DNA of 64,000 nt from assembly GCF_000189635.1 (NCBI RefSeq), contig NW_002476413.1, forward strand, positions 310,001-374,000. The letters are read 5' to 3'. Shown here piece by piece: positions 46,761 to 60,000 of the stretch. The notes under the pieces were generated by a model that was not told the DNA's origin, ran no database searches, and was given only the letters and a program-made list of their open reading frames with translations. Numbering within the stretch: position 1 is the stretch's first letter; each line of letters begins with the position of its first letter. The DNA comes from Tetrahymena thermophila SB210 (taxonomy: Eukaryota; Ciliophora; Oligohymenophorea; Hymenostomatida; Tetrahymenidae). Position numbers and translations under genes: made by a program.

Positions 46761-47512
46761 AATTAACTCTCTTTTGTTATCTTATTTTTAAGATATTTAT
46801 TTTTTATTAATTTTTTTCTAACAATCAATATTACTAAACCAGATTAACCGAATAGCTTGAGTTATAACTAAGAGCTCAATATAAATATAATCTAAAATCT
46901 GTTTTTAATTAAATTGAAAACGGTCTTTAAAATGACAAACTATCCTTAATTTTTAAAAATTTTTTTGATCTTGTGATATAGGATACTTACTTACTCATGT
47001 GATGCGGTAAGTTAATAAAATTAGAGCCTAAAATATTCAAATTATTAAAATTTTTCTAACAAATTAATAGATATATTGTTTAATACTCTTAATCAATCAT
47101 TTGTTTAAAGTAACATTTTTCTTATGATTTTTGAGGTATGAAATTACTTTTTAGGTTAAAATTATTATTTTTTATCTTATGTAAAATATTATGAAAACAT
47201 TCAATGCTAATTTATTCAAAAAAAAAATAATGATTATTTGAAATGCTATTAAAAATATTTGGTTTTCATTAATTAATTATTTGTCTATAAAAAAATTAAC
47301 AGATTAAATAATTTAGCACAGCAAATATAAACAAAAATTTTATGTATTACTATTATTGTTATTAATTTAATATATCATGAATAATGTTTAATCAAAATCG
47401 ATAATATTATATATAGTAAAGGCAAAAAATTAAGAGACAAATCAAATTCTAAAGCTTTGAAAATTCTATGATGAATGACCTTGAAAAAGGCAGTACCCTA
47501 GGGTACTGTACA

Positions 47513-47546
<34 letters not shown>

Positions 47547-47792
47547 ATTAAAAGACATTAATATTTTTTAAAAAGCTATTAAAAGCTTTTTTTTATAACT
47601 AAAATGTATTTGGTACCTAATAAAGAAAGTAAGCAAAAGTGATATAATATTTAACTTTAAATTCAATATAAAACGTACTTAATATATACTAAAAGACTTA
47701 CTTTTATTAGTAATAATAAATAATCTTCTATAAGCAAAAGTACTAAAAATATTTTGGTTCAATTAACGCTAAGTTGAAAATATGAAAATAGT
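46761..47792. other. Intergenic with a palindrome and TACA microsatellite
   Basis: AT-rich spacer between the two paralogous membrane-protein genes. It contains the 18-bp perfect palindrome and TACA repeat at 47491-47541, listed separately. No gene supported. Confidence 0.5.
47491..47541. repeat. 18-bp perfect palindrome abutting a TACA microsatellite
   Basis: CAGTACCCTAGGGTACTG at 47491-47508 equals its own reverse complement and is unusually GC-rich for this region. It is followed directly by about eight TACA units to 47541. It lies about 250 bp past the end of paralogue B and 730 bp upstream of paralogue A. It could be a dimeric protein-binding site or a transcription-terminating hairpin; function unknown. 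Confidence 0.8.
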
Positions 47793-48884
47793 TCATTCAT
47801 AATGCCTATTAAATACACAATTTCTAATCAACTTACATAGTTCGTAATACGCAGAATCTAAAGATAACAAAAAGGGAAAAAGAGCATAAATTATTATACT
47901 AAAAAGCATATTTTTATCATAGTAAAGAGGGGACTAAAATGATACAAAAGCAAAATTATTCACACTTCTTAAATCTCTTCTTTCTTATGAATTTTCATAA
48001 GCTTTTTATTAGTTTTCATAAAAGTTAACATAGCAGTCCTAAGGTTTAGTTAACTATTCATGACTTAAATTATAATCAACACAAGCCCAACTTGGTAATT
48101 TTACTTAGCTAAAATCATAGGGTAGGCATCCTTTAGCTTTAGCTTAATTTGTCCTACTTCTACTACGACTATAGAAATTTTCTACTTTATTCAAAATTTC
48201 CCTTTATCCTTTTAATAATAGAAATATATATTATTCGATTTAAATTAATATTTTTAAATTATACTTTTAGATGTTCCCACTCTTTAAGTAGGTTATTCGT
48301 AACTCTTGTCATTTTTAATAGGATTTTCACAACTTTAAAAAAGATTGTAATTAAATATTTTTTATGAAAAAAAGTAAGCTAACTTACTTGTAATATGAAT
48401 TTTTTTTTATAAATTAATAAGGATATGGCGTTTAATGATAAGGCTTTGAGTAGTTATTAGACTGACAAGCGTATCCTAACATATTTTAGCCCTTGTATCT
48501 AAAGTTAGTATATAAAATCGAATATGATTCACTACCTTAAAGATTTTTAGTTAGCTTTCCTTAAACTTAGCAATCAGTGAAAGATTCAAAAGTTATAGAC
48601 TAAAGGGGATATATAAAAAAGCAATAAAAGATTAAAAATATAACTATTCCAGTTATGAATATGGACATGTGAAACAAAATTTTTATAAAATAAGAACAAT
48701 CATCATTTTCCACATCACAAAGTTAATAAAATATTATATTATTAAGTATCAACATGAGCACAAATATGTAAAAGTAAGACCATAAAATAGAGATTTATGG
48801 TAGGCTTGAAAGACTCGCTGCAATAATAATTGCACTTAGCAAGGTAACACCGCTTGTTATCAAGCTAAATTTATTTAGATTCAT
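47793..48884 (-). CDS. Four-pass Cys-rich membrane protein, tandem paralogue B, 326 residues
   Basis: Three exons: 48884-48388, 48332-48265 and 48208-47793; introns of 55 and 56 bp. Exons 1 and 2 have exactly the same lengths (497 and 68 nt) and phases as in paralogue A, so the two genes are tandem duplicates. Shared blocks include YPLQS(I/M)TFESF, GKLTKNLQGSE and NMLGYACQSN; Cys positions in the long loop are kept. Helices lie at about 7-30, 37-57 and 75-100 and near residues 290-310 (FSIIIYALFPFLLSL). The C-terminus runs about 15 residues past that of A; GTAAGT-like sequence at 47833 leaves open an alternative 3' splice. Function unknown. Confidence 0.78.
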
Positions 48885-49992
48885 TGTTTTACTTAATCTA
48901 TACTCTATACTGTATTATTAATATCTTATAATTTATTTTTTAGTATCAAAGAGTAGATAAAATTTATTAAATACTATTTAGTAATTAACAAACAAATTAA
49001 TTAATTATTGTTGTTGCAAATTATCTTAAATTACAAAACGAAAAAACAGCTAAGTAAATTAATTTACTATTAAAAATGAATATATTAATCTAATTCATCA
49101 TTCATTTAATTGAAGATATCTTTTTATTGACTGATATTTAATACAGCAAAAATTTTATTTATGAAATAAATATTCAGGGTAGTAATTTTATTTATTTTTG
49201 TATTTTTTATTTAATTTTGTTTAATTTTAATCAAGAATAAAAATAAATAGAAAATAACATTTTAAATTCATTTTTAATTTCTATTTTTTGATATGCTTTG
49301 CTTGAATAGTAAATTAATTTACTATTAAAAATGAATATATTAATATAATTCATCATTCATTTAATTGAAGATATCTTTTTTTTGACTGATATTTAATACA
49401 GCAAAAATTTTGTTTATGAAATATTATTCGTGGCAGTAATTTTATTTATTTTTGTATTTTTTATTTAATTTTAATCAAGCATAAAATAAATTGAAAATAA
49501 CTTTTTAAATTAATTTTTAATTACCATTTTTGATATTCTCTGCTTGAATAGCATATTAAATTCCTCAAAGTATTTACATACGAACTACTTTACTCTAAAT
49601 ATAATTCAATTTTTTTTGTTTCATAATAATATTTTTAATGTAGGTCGCACTTTCGAAAATGAATTTCTTCTAATTTGAAGATTAAATATAAAAAATAGCT
49701 ATTATATTTTGATTTAGACAATTGTGAAGAGTGTTTTAAAGACAAAAAATTAATTTACATCTTAAAAGTTAATCTAAAAATAATAAAGCTAAAATAAAAT
49801 GATTGAAGAAATACTATATTGAAGTAATGTAACATAATATATTATAATATAATTAATTAATATGATTCATTTTAGATTGAGCATAGATCTTCTTTAAATA
49901 ACCTAAATATTATATTTAATTAAATAGATGTGGGCTTAATCAATGAAAGATAGAAAAAAATTAATTCAAAATCTGATTTGATGATTAAAAAA
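48885..49992. other. Intergenic containing a 250-bp tandem duplication
   Basis: Upstream of paralogue B and downstream of the first protease gene. The centre is the two-copy direct repeat at 49053-49552; the remainder is featureless AT-rich DNA. Confidence 0.5.
49053..49552. repeat. Two-copy direct tandem repeat, about 250 bp per unit
   Basis: Unit 1 at 49053-49307 and unit 2 at 49308-49552, both beginning AGTAAATTAATTTACT and sharing GAAGATATCTTTTT, TTTAATACAGCAAAAATTTT and the closing TGCTTGAATAG. They differ by scattered substitutions and small indels. No coding capacity, so this is a recent non-coding duplication. Confidence 0.9.
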
Positions 49993-51021
49993 TCAAGCTG
50001 TTATTTGGAGGGTGTTTTCCAAAATACCACAAGTGTTGTTTGGAGCTAACAAGAAGAATCCTTGTTATCCCCATGAAGCACCCCAAGAGTTCTTTATTAT
50101 CCAGTTTCCTTAGCTATCATAACCTACGGCTAACACAGCATGGTTTAGGTTTAACTATTAAGGATTGCAATTATTGTAAACACCAGATGTGTACTAATAT
50201 AAACTTGTAGCATCAATTGAAACTGAAACAGGTGCTAAATTCAGTGCAGCTTACAATGCCTAAGTGTTCTAGCCGATTTAAACGAATGATATGGGTTTAT
50301 ATCCATTATTAGTACTACTGACTTTGCAAGTTCCCCAAACTCCTGTGTAAGGATAGGATGATTCACTTTCCATTCCTATTTTAGAAGCATAGAGGAGAGC
50401 CTGATAAAAAGAACCTCCATTACAGCCATGTGAGTAGTAACCATTTGCTTAAACAACACAATCTACAAGTTGTTATTCTGAAAAACTTGAGAGAACGTGG
50501 CTCTTGATGTAGTGAAAAGATTCCATAGAACCAGTAGCTGAGAATGCCCAGCAAGCACCACAATCTCCTTGATTCTTTACAGGAGATACTGCTCCCTTAG
50601 TTCTCCAGTCAACTGAAGCTGCAACAGTAGAACTTGAAGTAGTAAGGCTCGTATTGCTAGAAGAAGATTGTTGTGTAGATGAAGAGGAGGAGGATGATAA
50701 AGGCTATGAGGAATTTGCTTGAGAGTTGCTCATGAGAATTTTATTGACAAACTCTTCCTGAGTCATATCAGAGAACTAATTAAGTCCTTATTAGTAAGTG
50801 TTAGCTGTATTTGCATTGTGTTCTTTTATTTTTTAGAAATTCTCTAAGAAGACTGTCTGTCTGTATTATTTTTGAGCTTCGTTTAAGAATACTCTTGGAT
50901 TGCTTATTCTCCATTGATTATAGTTAGTTAGTGCTTCTAATGAGTTATTGTTTGTTGATTATGCTAAAGAGGAGCATATTAATAATGCGATAAATGCAGT
51001 AAAAGTTAATCTAGATGACAT
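49993..51021 (-). CDS. Papain-family cysteine protease (cathepsin L-like), tandem copy 1, 342 residues
   Basis: Intronless, ATG at 51021 to TGA at 49993-49995. Signal peptide at residues 1-20 ([14 protein letters not shown]). The I29-type propeptide has ERFNIN-like FLENFQKIKEHN and the [13 protein letters not shown] block. A Ser-rich insert (about 100-133) lies between pro- and mature parts. The mature enzyme starts near VDWR (137). Catalytic Cys157 is in [11 protein letters not shown] (usual form [10 protein letters not shown]), the His in [10 protein letters not shown], the Asn in [10 protein letters not shown]; the oxyanion Gln151 and the GCNGG motif are present. Expected to act in lysosome-like or phagosomal compartments or be secreted. 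All catalytic residues are kept, so it should be active; GAC in place of GSC next to the nucleophile is a small departure from copies 2 and 3. Confidence 0.95.
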
Positions 51022-52725
51022 TTTTTGTTTTTTTGTTTTTATTATTAATTACTATTTATTTTTTTTAATTAATTTTTATAAAATGATTACTGAGATATTC
51101 AACACACAGATTTATATCTTGTAAATTAAAATAACCTACATTGAAAATAAATATTGATTTTCATAATCTTTTAATTTACTTTGAAAATAAAATTTAAAAT
51201 AATATGCAAATAAGAGTTAAAGAACCTACAAATTTTCATTCAATAGCTATGCTCATACAAATTATATATTAAAAGAATAATATAAGAAGCTTTTTATAAG
51301 GTGTATAACATTTTATTTTACTTTTTTATGTAGCTATTGATTTAAAGAAGTTTTTAAATATTAATTTAAAGCAAATAATCTATTTTTAAAGTTTCCAGAA
51401 TATATTGACTTATTCATTTAATATTTAAAAAGAAACTTTACAATATTCACTCTCAGTAGATTTTATAATCAAATTACAGATCACAATAATATGATTTTAA
51501 TAAAAAACATTTATTTTAAGGTATTTAGTTTTAAAAATTTGAATCCAAAGAATCAAATAAAGAAATAGATAAAATATCTGAATAGCCTATTTGTCTGTCT
51601 ATCTTAATTTGTATTTAAAAAGTATCGAATATCTATCCATAAATTCAAGAGTATCAAAAAAGATATATTAGATTTGATGATTAAATAAATAAATAAATAT
51701 TGAACATATTCACAATATCAATATTTAATTTCAAAAAATTAATAGATTTTTATTGATTCATTTAAAAGCAAAATAAATATCAATTATATATTATTGGTTT
51801 GGCTTAGAAAAGGGTTTTTTAAATAACAGTTACTATTTCTTACTTAATTAAGCTATGCATTTTATTTTTAAATTGTGAAAAGTACAATAAAATTTTTAAT
51901 TTTCTTTGCATTTTGTGATTTATATAATACGAAAAGTACTATTTATAGCAATTAAAAATAGATAAATATGAATAAAAATTTAAATCAAATAATTAGTTTC
52001 TGATTGAATTTGTTCAATTATTTAAATAAAAAATATGATAAAAATCTATATGCATTTCTAAATTAAAACCAAACAAATCATAATTTAATTTTTACAATAT
52101 TAAAAGTTTTCTTAATTAATTTATTTTTCTTATCATAATTGAATATAAATCCTTAATTTTTTAATATATTATTCTAAATTAAATAATTAAAAAATAATTT
52201 TTTAATTATTGTTTTATGTTTTATGAAAAATAATTGAAATTTATGTTTGCTATAATTCAATAAAATAAATATGATAATTGTAAGAAAAATTACACTTAAT
52301 TACAATAAAACCTGTCAAAGTAGACGATATTATAAACTGACTGCTCATAAAAAATAGACAAAAGTGTTTTTTTATCCTAAATTTTATTTTTTCTATATTA
52401 TTTTGGGGTTAATTTCTTTAACTTATTTTAAATTTTTAAAATATGTATAATCATAAAAATAATATTTATTTTAATATTAATTTAAAAAAAAAACAATTTA
52501 ATTAGTGCAAAACAGTTATTAATCTTATTTTAACACACATTTTATAAATTGAAATATTTTAATAGGGTAAAAATTTAGTTTTCACATACATATTGAAATT
52601 CAAAATAATATTCAAATTTAAAATATTTTCTAAAAGTTAAATCTGTATTACAATACACACTATCTTATGTTTATAAACATAATAATAATAATAATTTTTT
52701 ATCTATTTTTTATTTATTTTTTTGG
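51022..52725. other. Intergenic, AT-rich
   Basis: Spacer between protease copies 1 and 2, with no supported feature. 52660-52725 is the 3' flank of copy 2. Confidence 0.5.
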
Positions 52726-53739
52726 TCATGCAGTTATTTATTATGGGTTATCCAAGATACCACAAGTATTATTTGGAGCAAGCAAAAAGTATCCTTATTA
52801 TCCCCATGAAGCACCCCAAGAGTTCTTTACTATCCAGTTTCCTTGGCTATCATAGCCGACTGCTAGCACTGCATGATTTAGATTTATGGATGAAGGATTA
52901 CAATTATTGTAAACACCAGATGTGTACAAATATAAATTTGTAGCATCCATAGCAATAGATACTGGAGCTGCATTTAGTGCAGTTTACAATGCCAAAGTGT
53001 TCTACCCTACTGAACCGAATGCTACAGGCTTATATCCGTTGTTAGTACCACTAACTTAGCAGGTTCCCCATATAGCAGTGTATGGATACTAAGATTCCGT
53101 TTTCATACCTACTTTTGAAGCATAGAGTAAAGCTTGATAATAAGAACCTCCATTACAGCCATGTGAGTAGTAACCATTCTATTAAATAGCACAATCTACA
53201 AGTTATTATTCAGAAAAGCTTGAGAGAACTTTGTTCTTGATGAAGTTAAAAGACTCCATAGCACCTGTAGATGAGAATGCCCAGCAAGAACCACAGTTTC
53301 CTTGATTCTTTACTGGAGTGACTGCTCCCTTAGTTCTCCAGTCAACTGAAGCAGCGATAGGAGAAGCTGTAGCAGTGAGATTTTAGTTATTTGATGAAGA
53401 TTGTGGTGCTGATAAGGATTATGAAGAGTCTGCTTGAGAGTTGCTCATAAGAATTTTTTGGACAAACTCTTCTTGGGTCATATCAGAGAACTAATTCAGT
53501 CCTTATTAGTAAGTGTTAGCTTAATTTGCATTGTGTTCTTTAATTTTTTAGAAGTTTTCTAAGAAGACTGACTATCTGTACTATTTTTCAGCATCATTAA
53601 TGTAGATTCTTAGGTTGTTGTTTTTCCATTAGTTATATGCAGTAAGAGCTTCTAATTAATGATTAGGATTGGTTTATTGAGCTAAGGAAGAGCAAATCAA
53701 TAGTGCTACCAAAGCAAGAGAAATAAATTTATTGTTCAT
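52726..53739 (-). CDS. Papain-family cysteine protease (cathepsin L-like), tandem copy 2, 337 residues
   Basis: Intronless, ATG at 53739 to TGA at 52726-52728. Signal peptide ([17 protein letters not shown]), then I29 propeptide with FLENFQKIKEHN and [13 protein letters not shown], a short Ser/Gln/Asn-rich hinge, and a mature domain beginning near SVDWR. The active site is canonical: [31 protein letters not shown]. It is closest to copy 1; both share the SHGCNGG segment and the [11 protein letters not shown] loop. Expected soluble endopeptidase of the phagolysosomal or secretory pathway. Confidence 0.96.
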
Positions 53740-56093
53740 ATATTTTTTTTATTGTTAGTTTTTTTTTGTATTTTGTTTTATATTTTAAAATTATAAAATG
53801 ATTGCTGTTTTTATTTTAATATTTAAATTAAACGCTAATTCAAAGAATAATTTAAAAATTAAATTCATAGCATTTATATTTATCGAGCTATTGTATAAAA
53901 TAAAAAAGATTTATTAAATATTCATAGATGTTAAAAACATTTTAGATATTTGTAAAAATTATAAGGGATATTTATAAGATTTATAAAGTGTTTTTGTATA
54001 TATAATAAAAATATTTTTTAAAAGAAGTTAAAATAGAAGTAACGACAATATAATAATCTATAAGATATCATTTAAATTTTTGTCTTCTTAATTGAAATTT
54101 AAACGTTGAAGGCTAATTGCTAAAAAAAAATATTTAATGATACTAAAATTATATTAACTTAATTAATATATTTTAAAAAAGAAACGCTAGATTAAGATTA
54201 ACCAATATAATTTATTCAATTAAAAAATGCAATATTAAAACAGTTTTAAATATAAAGTTATATTTTTAATGCTTCTACATCTTGTAAGTTGAAAATTAGA
54301 AATAGAAAGGTTAATTGCAACTAGATTTTCTATTTTAATTAAAATTTAATATTCCAGAGTGCAAGCAAACTCTTTTCAAGAATAGAAATTAAATAGGATT
54401 ATTATAAATATATTTTTCTTAATTAACATTCAAATATTGAATTCGTTAACGTATTTATTTTTAGCATTCTAGTATCTTAAGAAAAATCATTTAACCAAAA
54501 TTATATTCAAATTATTTTATTCACATACTTATAAAAGTATAATTTTAAGTCACAAAATATTAATTATAATAAAAAAAAACATGTATTTTGTTATTTAAAA
54601 ATTTAACTCTTTTTATATTTTATTTACAATGTGCATCATTTTTTCTAAATTAATGGTTATCAAATGCTTGATTTTTGAGACATAGAATAGAATGTAGTTT
54701 ATTAATTCATTTAAATGATATAATCTGATAAATCCAAAAATATTGATTTTATAAATTTAAACTGAATAATTTAAATCAATCGGGTAGGGAGCTAGGTAGG
54801 TAGGTTGATAATAATATTGCCTATTGAATCTATTTGATTATTGAAAATCTATTTACTAATTTGTATGATTTATTCATTTTCATTTAAAATAAATGCTTCA
54901 CTCTTCTATTATTTTCTAAAATTCTAAATAATGCTTGACCATAATTTATATTATAAAATATGTTTGTTTATCTTGATAACTTTAAAATAATTATTTTATT
55001 ATTAACAAAAGCTTTTGTCTTTATTTGATTTGATTTAGATTGATCGATTTGCTTCCAAAAGTTGGTCTTCGTTTTTGTTTTTCTAAAATAATTTTTAATT
55101 AAGAATTTATTTATTTTTTTGTAATTTTTTAGAAGTAAAAAGTTTAAAGTAAAATATAATTTAACATTCAAATATAAAATTAATTTAAATTTTTGATAAC
55201 TCAGTTAAATTTAAAAATTGAAGATATCTGTAAATTAAATATCAGATTATTTTACCAAAATTTTAACAAAGAGTTTGAAAAAATGATTAATATTAAATAT
55301 TATTTTTAGTTTTATTTTATTACTACCCAAACTATCAAATTGTAATTTATTGTAATTAATATATATTTTTATTCCATATAAAAAGATAATGAATGAAATA
55401 ATATATAAATTGTTAAACAGTTAATTTTTGATGAAGCTTTATTAAAAATTAGAGATGGAAACCAAGGAAATAAGGTATTTTATTTTAATATATGAAAAAT
55501 AATATATTTTAAGATATTATTATTTTTTTAATTTTCATCTTTAATTATTGATGTGTCTCATATACCATTATTAAGTCGTTAATTTTTTAGAAAGTAAAGT
55601 TAAAAATTAGTAATGATAATTAAATAATATTATATTATATTTTTTATTAAACTTCTATAAAAAAATAAATTATTTTTTACATATATTTAAATAATTTGAA
55701 TAAACATTTAATTTTATTTTTTTAAAAATCTATTAACTTTAATCCATTTTTAACTAAATAAAATAATTTTATTTTATAAATCAAAATAATTTTAATTACA
55801 TGCTTTTAATTTTAATTAATTAATTAAATTATGAAATAAAATAGGGAAAAAGTAAGTAAGTAAGTAAGACTAAAGAATTAAATATCATCAAATTTTAAAG
55901 TAATATAACATATGTAATATAAATTTCATTTTAAACAACAAAGAAATAGATTAAGCTTAAAAATTATAATAAATAACATAGCCATCTATAGAAGTATTTA
56001 TTTTGAATTTTAATTTAAACTCAATCAGAAATAGTGTAATAGGAATTATGTTTTTCTAAAAATGATTTAATAGTGAATCATTATTTTTGCTAA
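53740..56093. other. Intergenic, AT-rich, with a small AAGT microsatellite
   Basis: Spacer between protease copies 2 and 3. AAGT repeats at about 55850-55868 and GTAG units near 54793. No gene supported on either strand. Confidence 0.5.
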
Positions 56094-57080
56094 TCAAGCA
56101 GTTATATGAAGTGGATCATCTAATATACCACAAGTGTTGTTAGGAGCTAGCAAGAAGTAACCTGATTATCCCCACTAAGTACCCCAGGAGTTCTTTACTA
56201 TCCAGTTTCCTTAGGTGTCATAGCCTACAGCTAATACTGCGTGATTTAATTGGATATTTGAGGGATTGCAATTATTATAAATACCTGAAGAGTACATAGA
56301 CAAATTAGTAGCATCAATTGCAACTGATACAGGTGAAGCATTTATTGCAGTTTATAATGCCAAGGTAGTTGAACTAATAAACGAGAAAGAAACTGGTTTG
56401 TATCCATTACTAGTTCCACTCACTTTGCAGCTACCTTAGTATCCAATATAAGGGTATGCTGATTCTGTTTTCATACCTACTTTTGAAGCATATTGCAATG
56501 CTTGCTAGTATGAACCACCATTGCAGCCATAAGAGACGTAGCCATTGTTTGTAGTAACACAGTCAACAAGCTGCTATTCAGAAAAGCTAGTAAGAACATG
56601 ATTTTTAATGAAGTTAAAAGATTCCATAACACCAGTAGCAGAGAAAGCCCAGCAAGATCCACAATTTCCTTGATTTTTTACAGGTGTAAGTGCTCCCTTA
56701 GTTCTCCAGTCGAAAGAAGCTGCAATTGAAGTGCTAGATGTGCTTGAAGAAGATACTGATAGCTTCTAAGATGAACTCTTGATGGAGTGGTTAGTGAGAA
56801 TCTTTTAAGCAAATTCTTCTTAAGTCATATCAGAGAACTAATTAAGTCCTAATTTGTAAGTATGAGAAGTGTTTGAGTTATGATCTTAAACCTTTTAAAA
56901 GTTTTCTAAGAAGACAGTTTATCTGAATAACTTTTCATCATCATTAATGAAAACTTTAGGGTTAGTTTTTATCCATTCAATATATTAATTTAGAGCCTCA
57001 ATCTATGGGTTATTTTGTTATGCCAAAGAAGAGCTCAACAACAAAGCTAGCAAAGCAGTGAAAATTATTTTAGAATTCAT
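56094..57080 (-). CDS. Papain-family cysteine protease (cathepsin L-like), tandem copy 3, 328 residues
   Basis: Intronless, ATG at 57080 to TGA at 56094-56096. Signal peptide ([17 protein letters not shown]). Propeptide blocks FLENFQKVQDHN and [13 protein letters not shown] are present, with a shorter Ser-rich hinge than copy 1. The active site is canonical: [31 protein letters not shown]. It is the most diverged of the three ([30 protein letters not shown]). Being farthest upstream in transcription direction and most diverged suggests copies 1 and 2 arose from a later duplication. Confidence 0.96.
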
Positions 57081-60000
57081 TATTAATTTTTTTTAAATTT
57101 ACTTATTGTTTTTATTTTGTTTAAATTATTATAAAATGATGGTTAATAGGAGCAACTTTTAAATAACGTAGAGTTTAAACGTAAATTAAAATTTGGTATT
57201 ACCTTATTGGAATTTAAAAATTATTCGAATTCATAGTAAGCCAAATAAATATTTGACAAACTAGAAGACCCAAATAAAATCAGTATTAGAGCTATCATAT
57301 AAAATATTAATAGTAATATTTTAAAATATATTATTCTAACAAATAATTTTTTTATATTGTTTAAAATGAATGAATGAATGAATTAAATCTTGTGTTTGTG
57401 TTAAAAAATTCTACTTTAATGTTTGTTGTAGATTGATTTATTTAAATAAAGCTTGAATTCTATTTTGAGTAACGAAACTAGAAACTAACTGACTAACTAA
57501 ACTAGATTATTTAAAAAATATTTGAATGAATTTAAAATTACACGCTTCCTAGTGTATAATCTAAAAAGTAAATCAAATGGTGGTTTAAAAGTATAATTTT
57601 ATTACAAAATCTAAAGCAACATTTTTGGTATTTATATGAAATTGTTTTATTTTGAAATATTTAAAGTTTTTATAAATTTAAAGACATTTAAATAAATAAA
57701 GATTTAGTTAATTAATTAATAATATTGTCTATTTTAAGAACAGTTTGAAAACCCCGAACAATTATTTAATTTAATAAATTTTAAAAGAAGGATTTAAATT
57801 ATTAATTGGGGGTAGGAAAAAAATTAATTGATTGTAATAAATACTATTCAACATATTTGAAATTTGAAATAGAAATAGTACTATATTAACTCTAGAAAAT
57901 TAAGGAAATTAATAGATTATTTTACTAAGTTGTTAATTAAATTAAAAACTTAACAACTAATAATTATTTAAATGTCATTTATTAGTCCATTCATGGATTT
58001 ATTTTTTAAATAAAAATTTATTTAATTGCATGATATTAAAATAGTTAAGAGTTTGTTTGCTTTTTCAAAATAAATTAACTTTAAAATAAATGGAAAAAAA
58101 TTTTTAAATTTATTTAAGAAAGAAATCCAAAACATGAACATTATTTCTTAAATATCTCTTAAAAGACTTTTTAGCACTTAATAAATTCATTTTAAATAAA
58201 TAAATTAATTTTCTTTTTTTTAATTTTAAGTATTTTGTTTAAAAATTGATTACAACTTATTTATTTATTTGCATTTATTTAAATTTTTTGCATCAAATTA
58301 AACCTAACAGACAATTAATTTTGTAAACTAAAAAGATGACTCATCCAATAAAACTCAATTAAATCTAAAAATTTAATTTTTCATTTTTAAAATAAATACA
58401 AAAAAAATATACTTATCTTATAATTCAAAAACCAGCGCTTTATTTTTAAGCAAAGAAGGTCTGGAATGAAGTAGTAATAAAATTATTCAAACATCCTTAA
58501 TGAAATAAATTTAAAATTGCAATTTTTAATTTAGGTGCACAAATATAGTCCAACAAAACGAAATCCAAATTGGATTGAAGAAAAATAATTTATTTTTTTG
58601 AGTATTTGAATTAAAATAATTAATTAATTATTGTGATTGTCTAAATTTTATCTGCTTAAGTATATAAAATAATAATTTAAATATTAAATAATTTATAATA
58701 AATTTATAATTTTAAAAAAGTTAGACTACATTCAAAATATTTAAGGATAATTTATAACATTTATAATAAATATATTGACTAAATATAATTAGTTTCTTGC
58801 ATTATAAATGAAGAAGATAGCCAAATTATGTTTAAATCTTAAGAACATTTAACTATCAATATTGACTGGTTATTTTATTTGTATTTATATGGTTGAAGGC
58901 TAATTTTTCTGTTTCTTAAAATTAATTATACTATAATAATATTTTTGATTAAAAGGCTTAAATTTAAACTAAATTAATTCAAATAAAATAATTTATTTTT
59001 ATTGATAATATAAATTTTTGATAAAAATGAAATTATTCTTATTATCTAAATATTTCTACTATTTTACTATCTAAGATTCAAACAAATTGCTGGTATAATA
59101 TATTCATTTATTGAATCAAACATAGTAAATATAAGCAATTTAAAATATCAATTAATCAAAATATTTAAGGATAATTTATTACATTTATAATAAATATATT
59201 GACTAAATATAATTATTTTCTTGTATTGTAAATGAAGAAGATAGCCAAATTATTTTAAATCTTAAGAATGTTTAACTATTAATATTGTTGGTTATTTTAA
59301 TTGTATTTATATAGTTGTAGGCAAATTTTTCTGTTTTTTAAAATTAATAATACTATAATAATATTTTTAATTAAAAAGCTTAATTTTAAACTAAATTAAT
59401 TCAAATAAAATTATTTATTTTTATTGATAATTTATGAATTTTTGATACAAATGAAATTATTCTTATTATCTAAATATTTCTACTATTTTACTATCTAAGA
59501 TTCAAACAAATTACTGGTAGAATATGTTCTTTTATTGAATCAAACATAGTAAATATAAACTATTTGAAAATATTAATTTATTATCAAAATAATCAGAGTT
59601 TATGAATTATATTAACTAAATATAAAAAAATAAAATAGTTTAAGAGTTGTCTGATATTTTTACTGCGCTACAAAAATATCAACTGCTCAATTAAATAAAC
59701 AATAATTTAAACTTTTTTATTTAGTAATTATTAATCTTAGATGCTCATTTTTTTACCATATTTTTTTAAAAAGGTAAAATCAAATTAATGAAGTAAAAAT
59801 GCAAAAGATTAAGAGACTTAGCTAATTAGACCCATTTATAGATTACATTAGTATCAAAGCTTTTCAAAATTCTCCACACTTATTAGATAAAAATAACTTA
59901 AATTAATTTATTATGCTATTTGATGCTTTATACTTTATCATATTTTAGTCTCAAAAGCTTAAGTAGATAGATCTTTGTTTTAAGTAATAATAATTAATTA

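Noticed and set aside
52667-52943. Plus-strand frames over the end of protease copy 2
   Set aside because: Antisense of the conserved C-terminal protease sequence.
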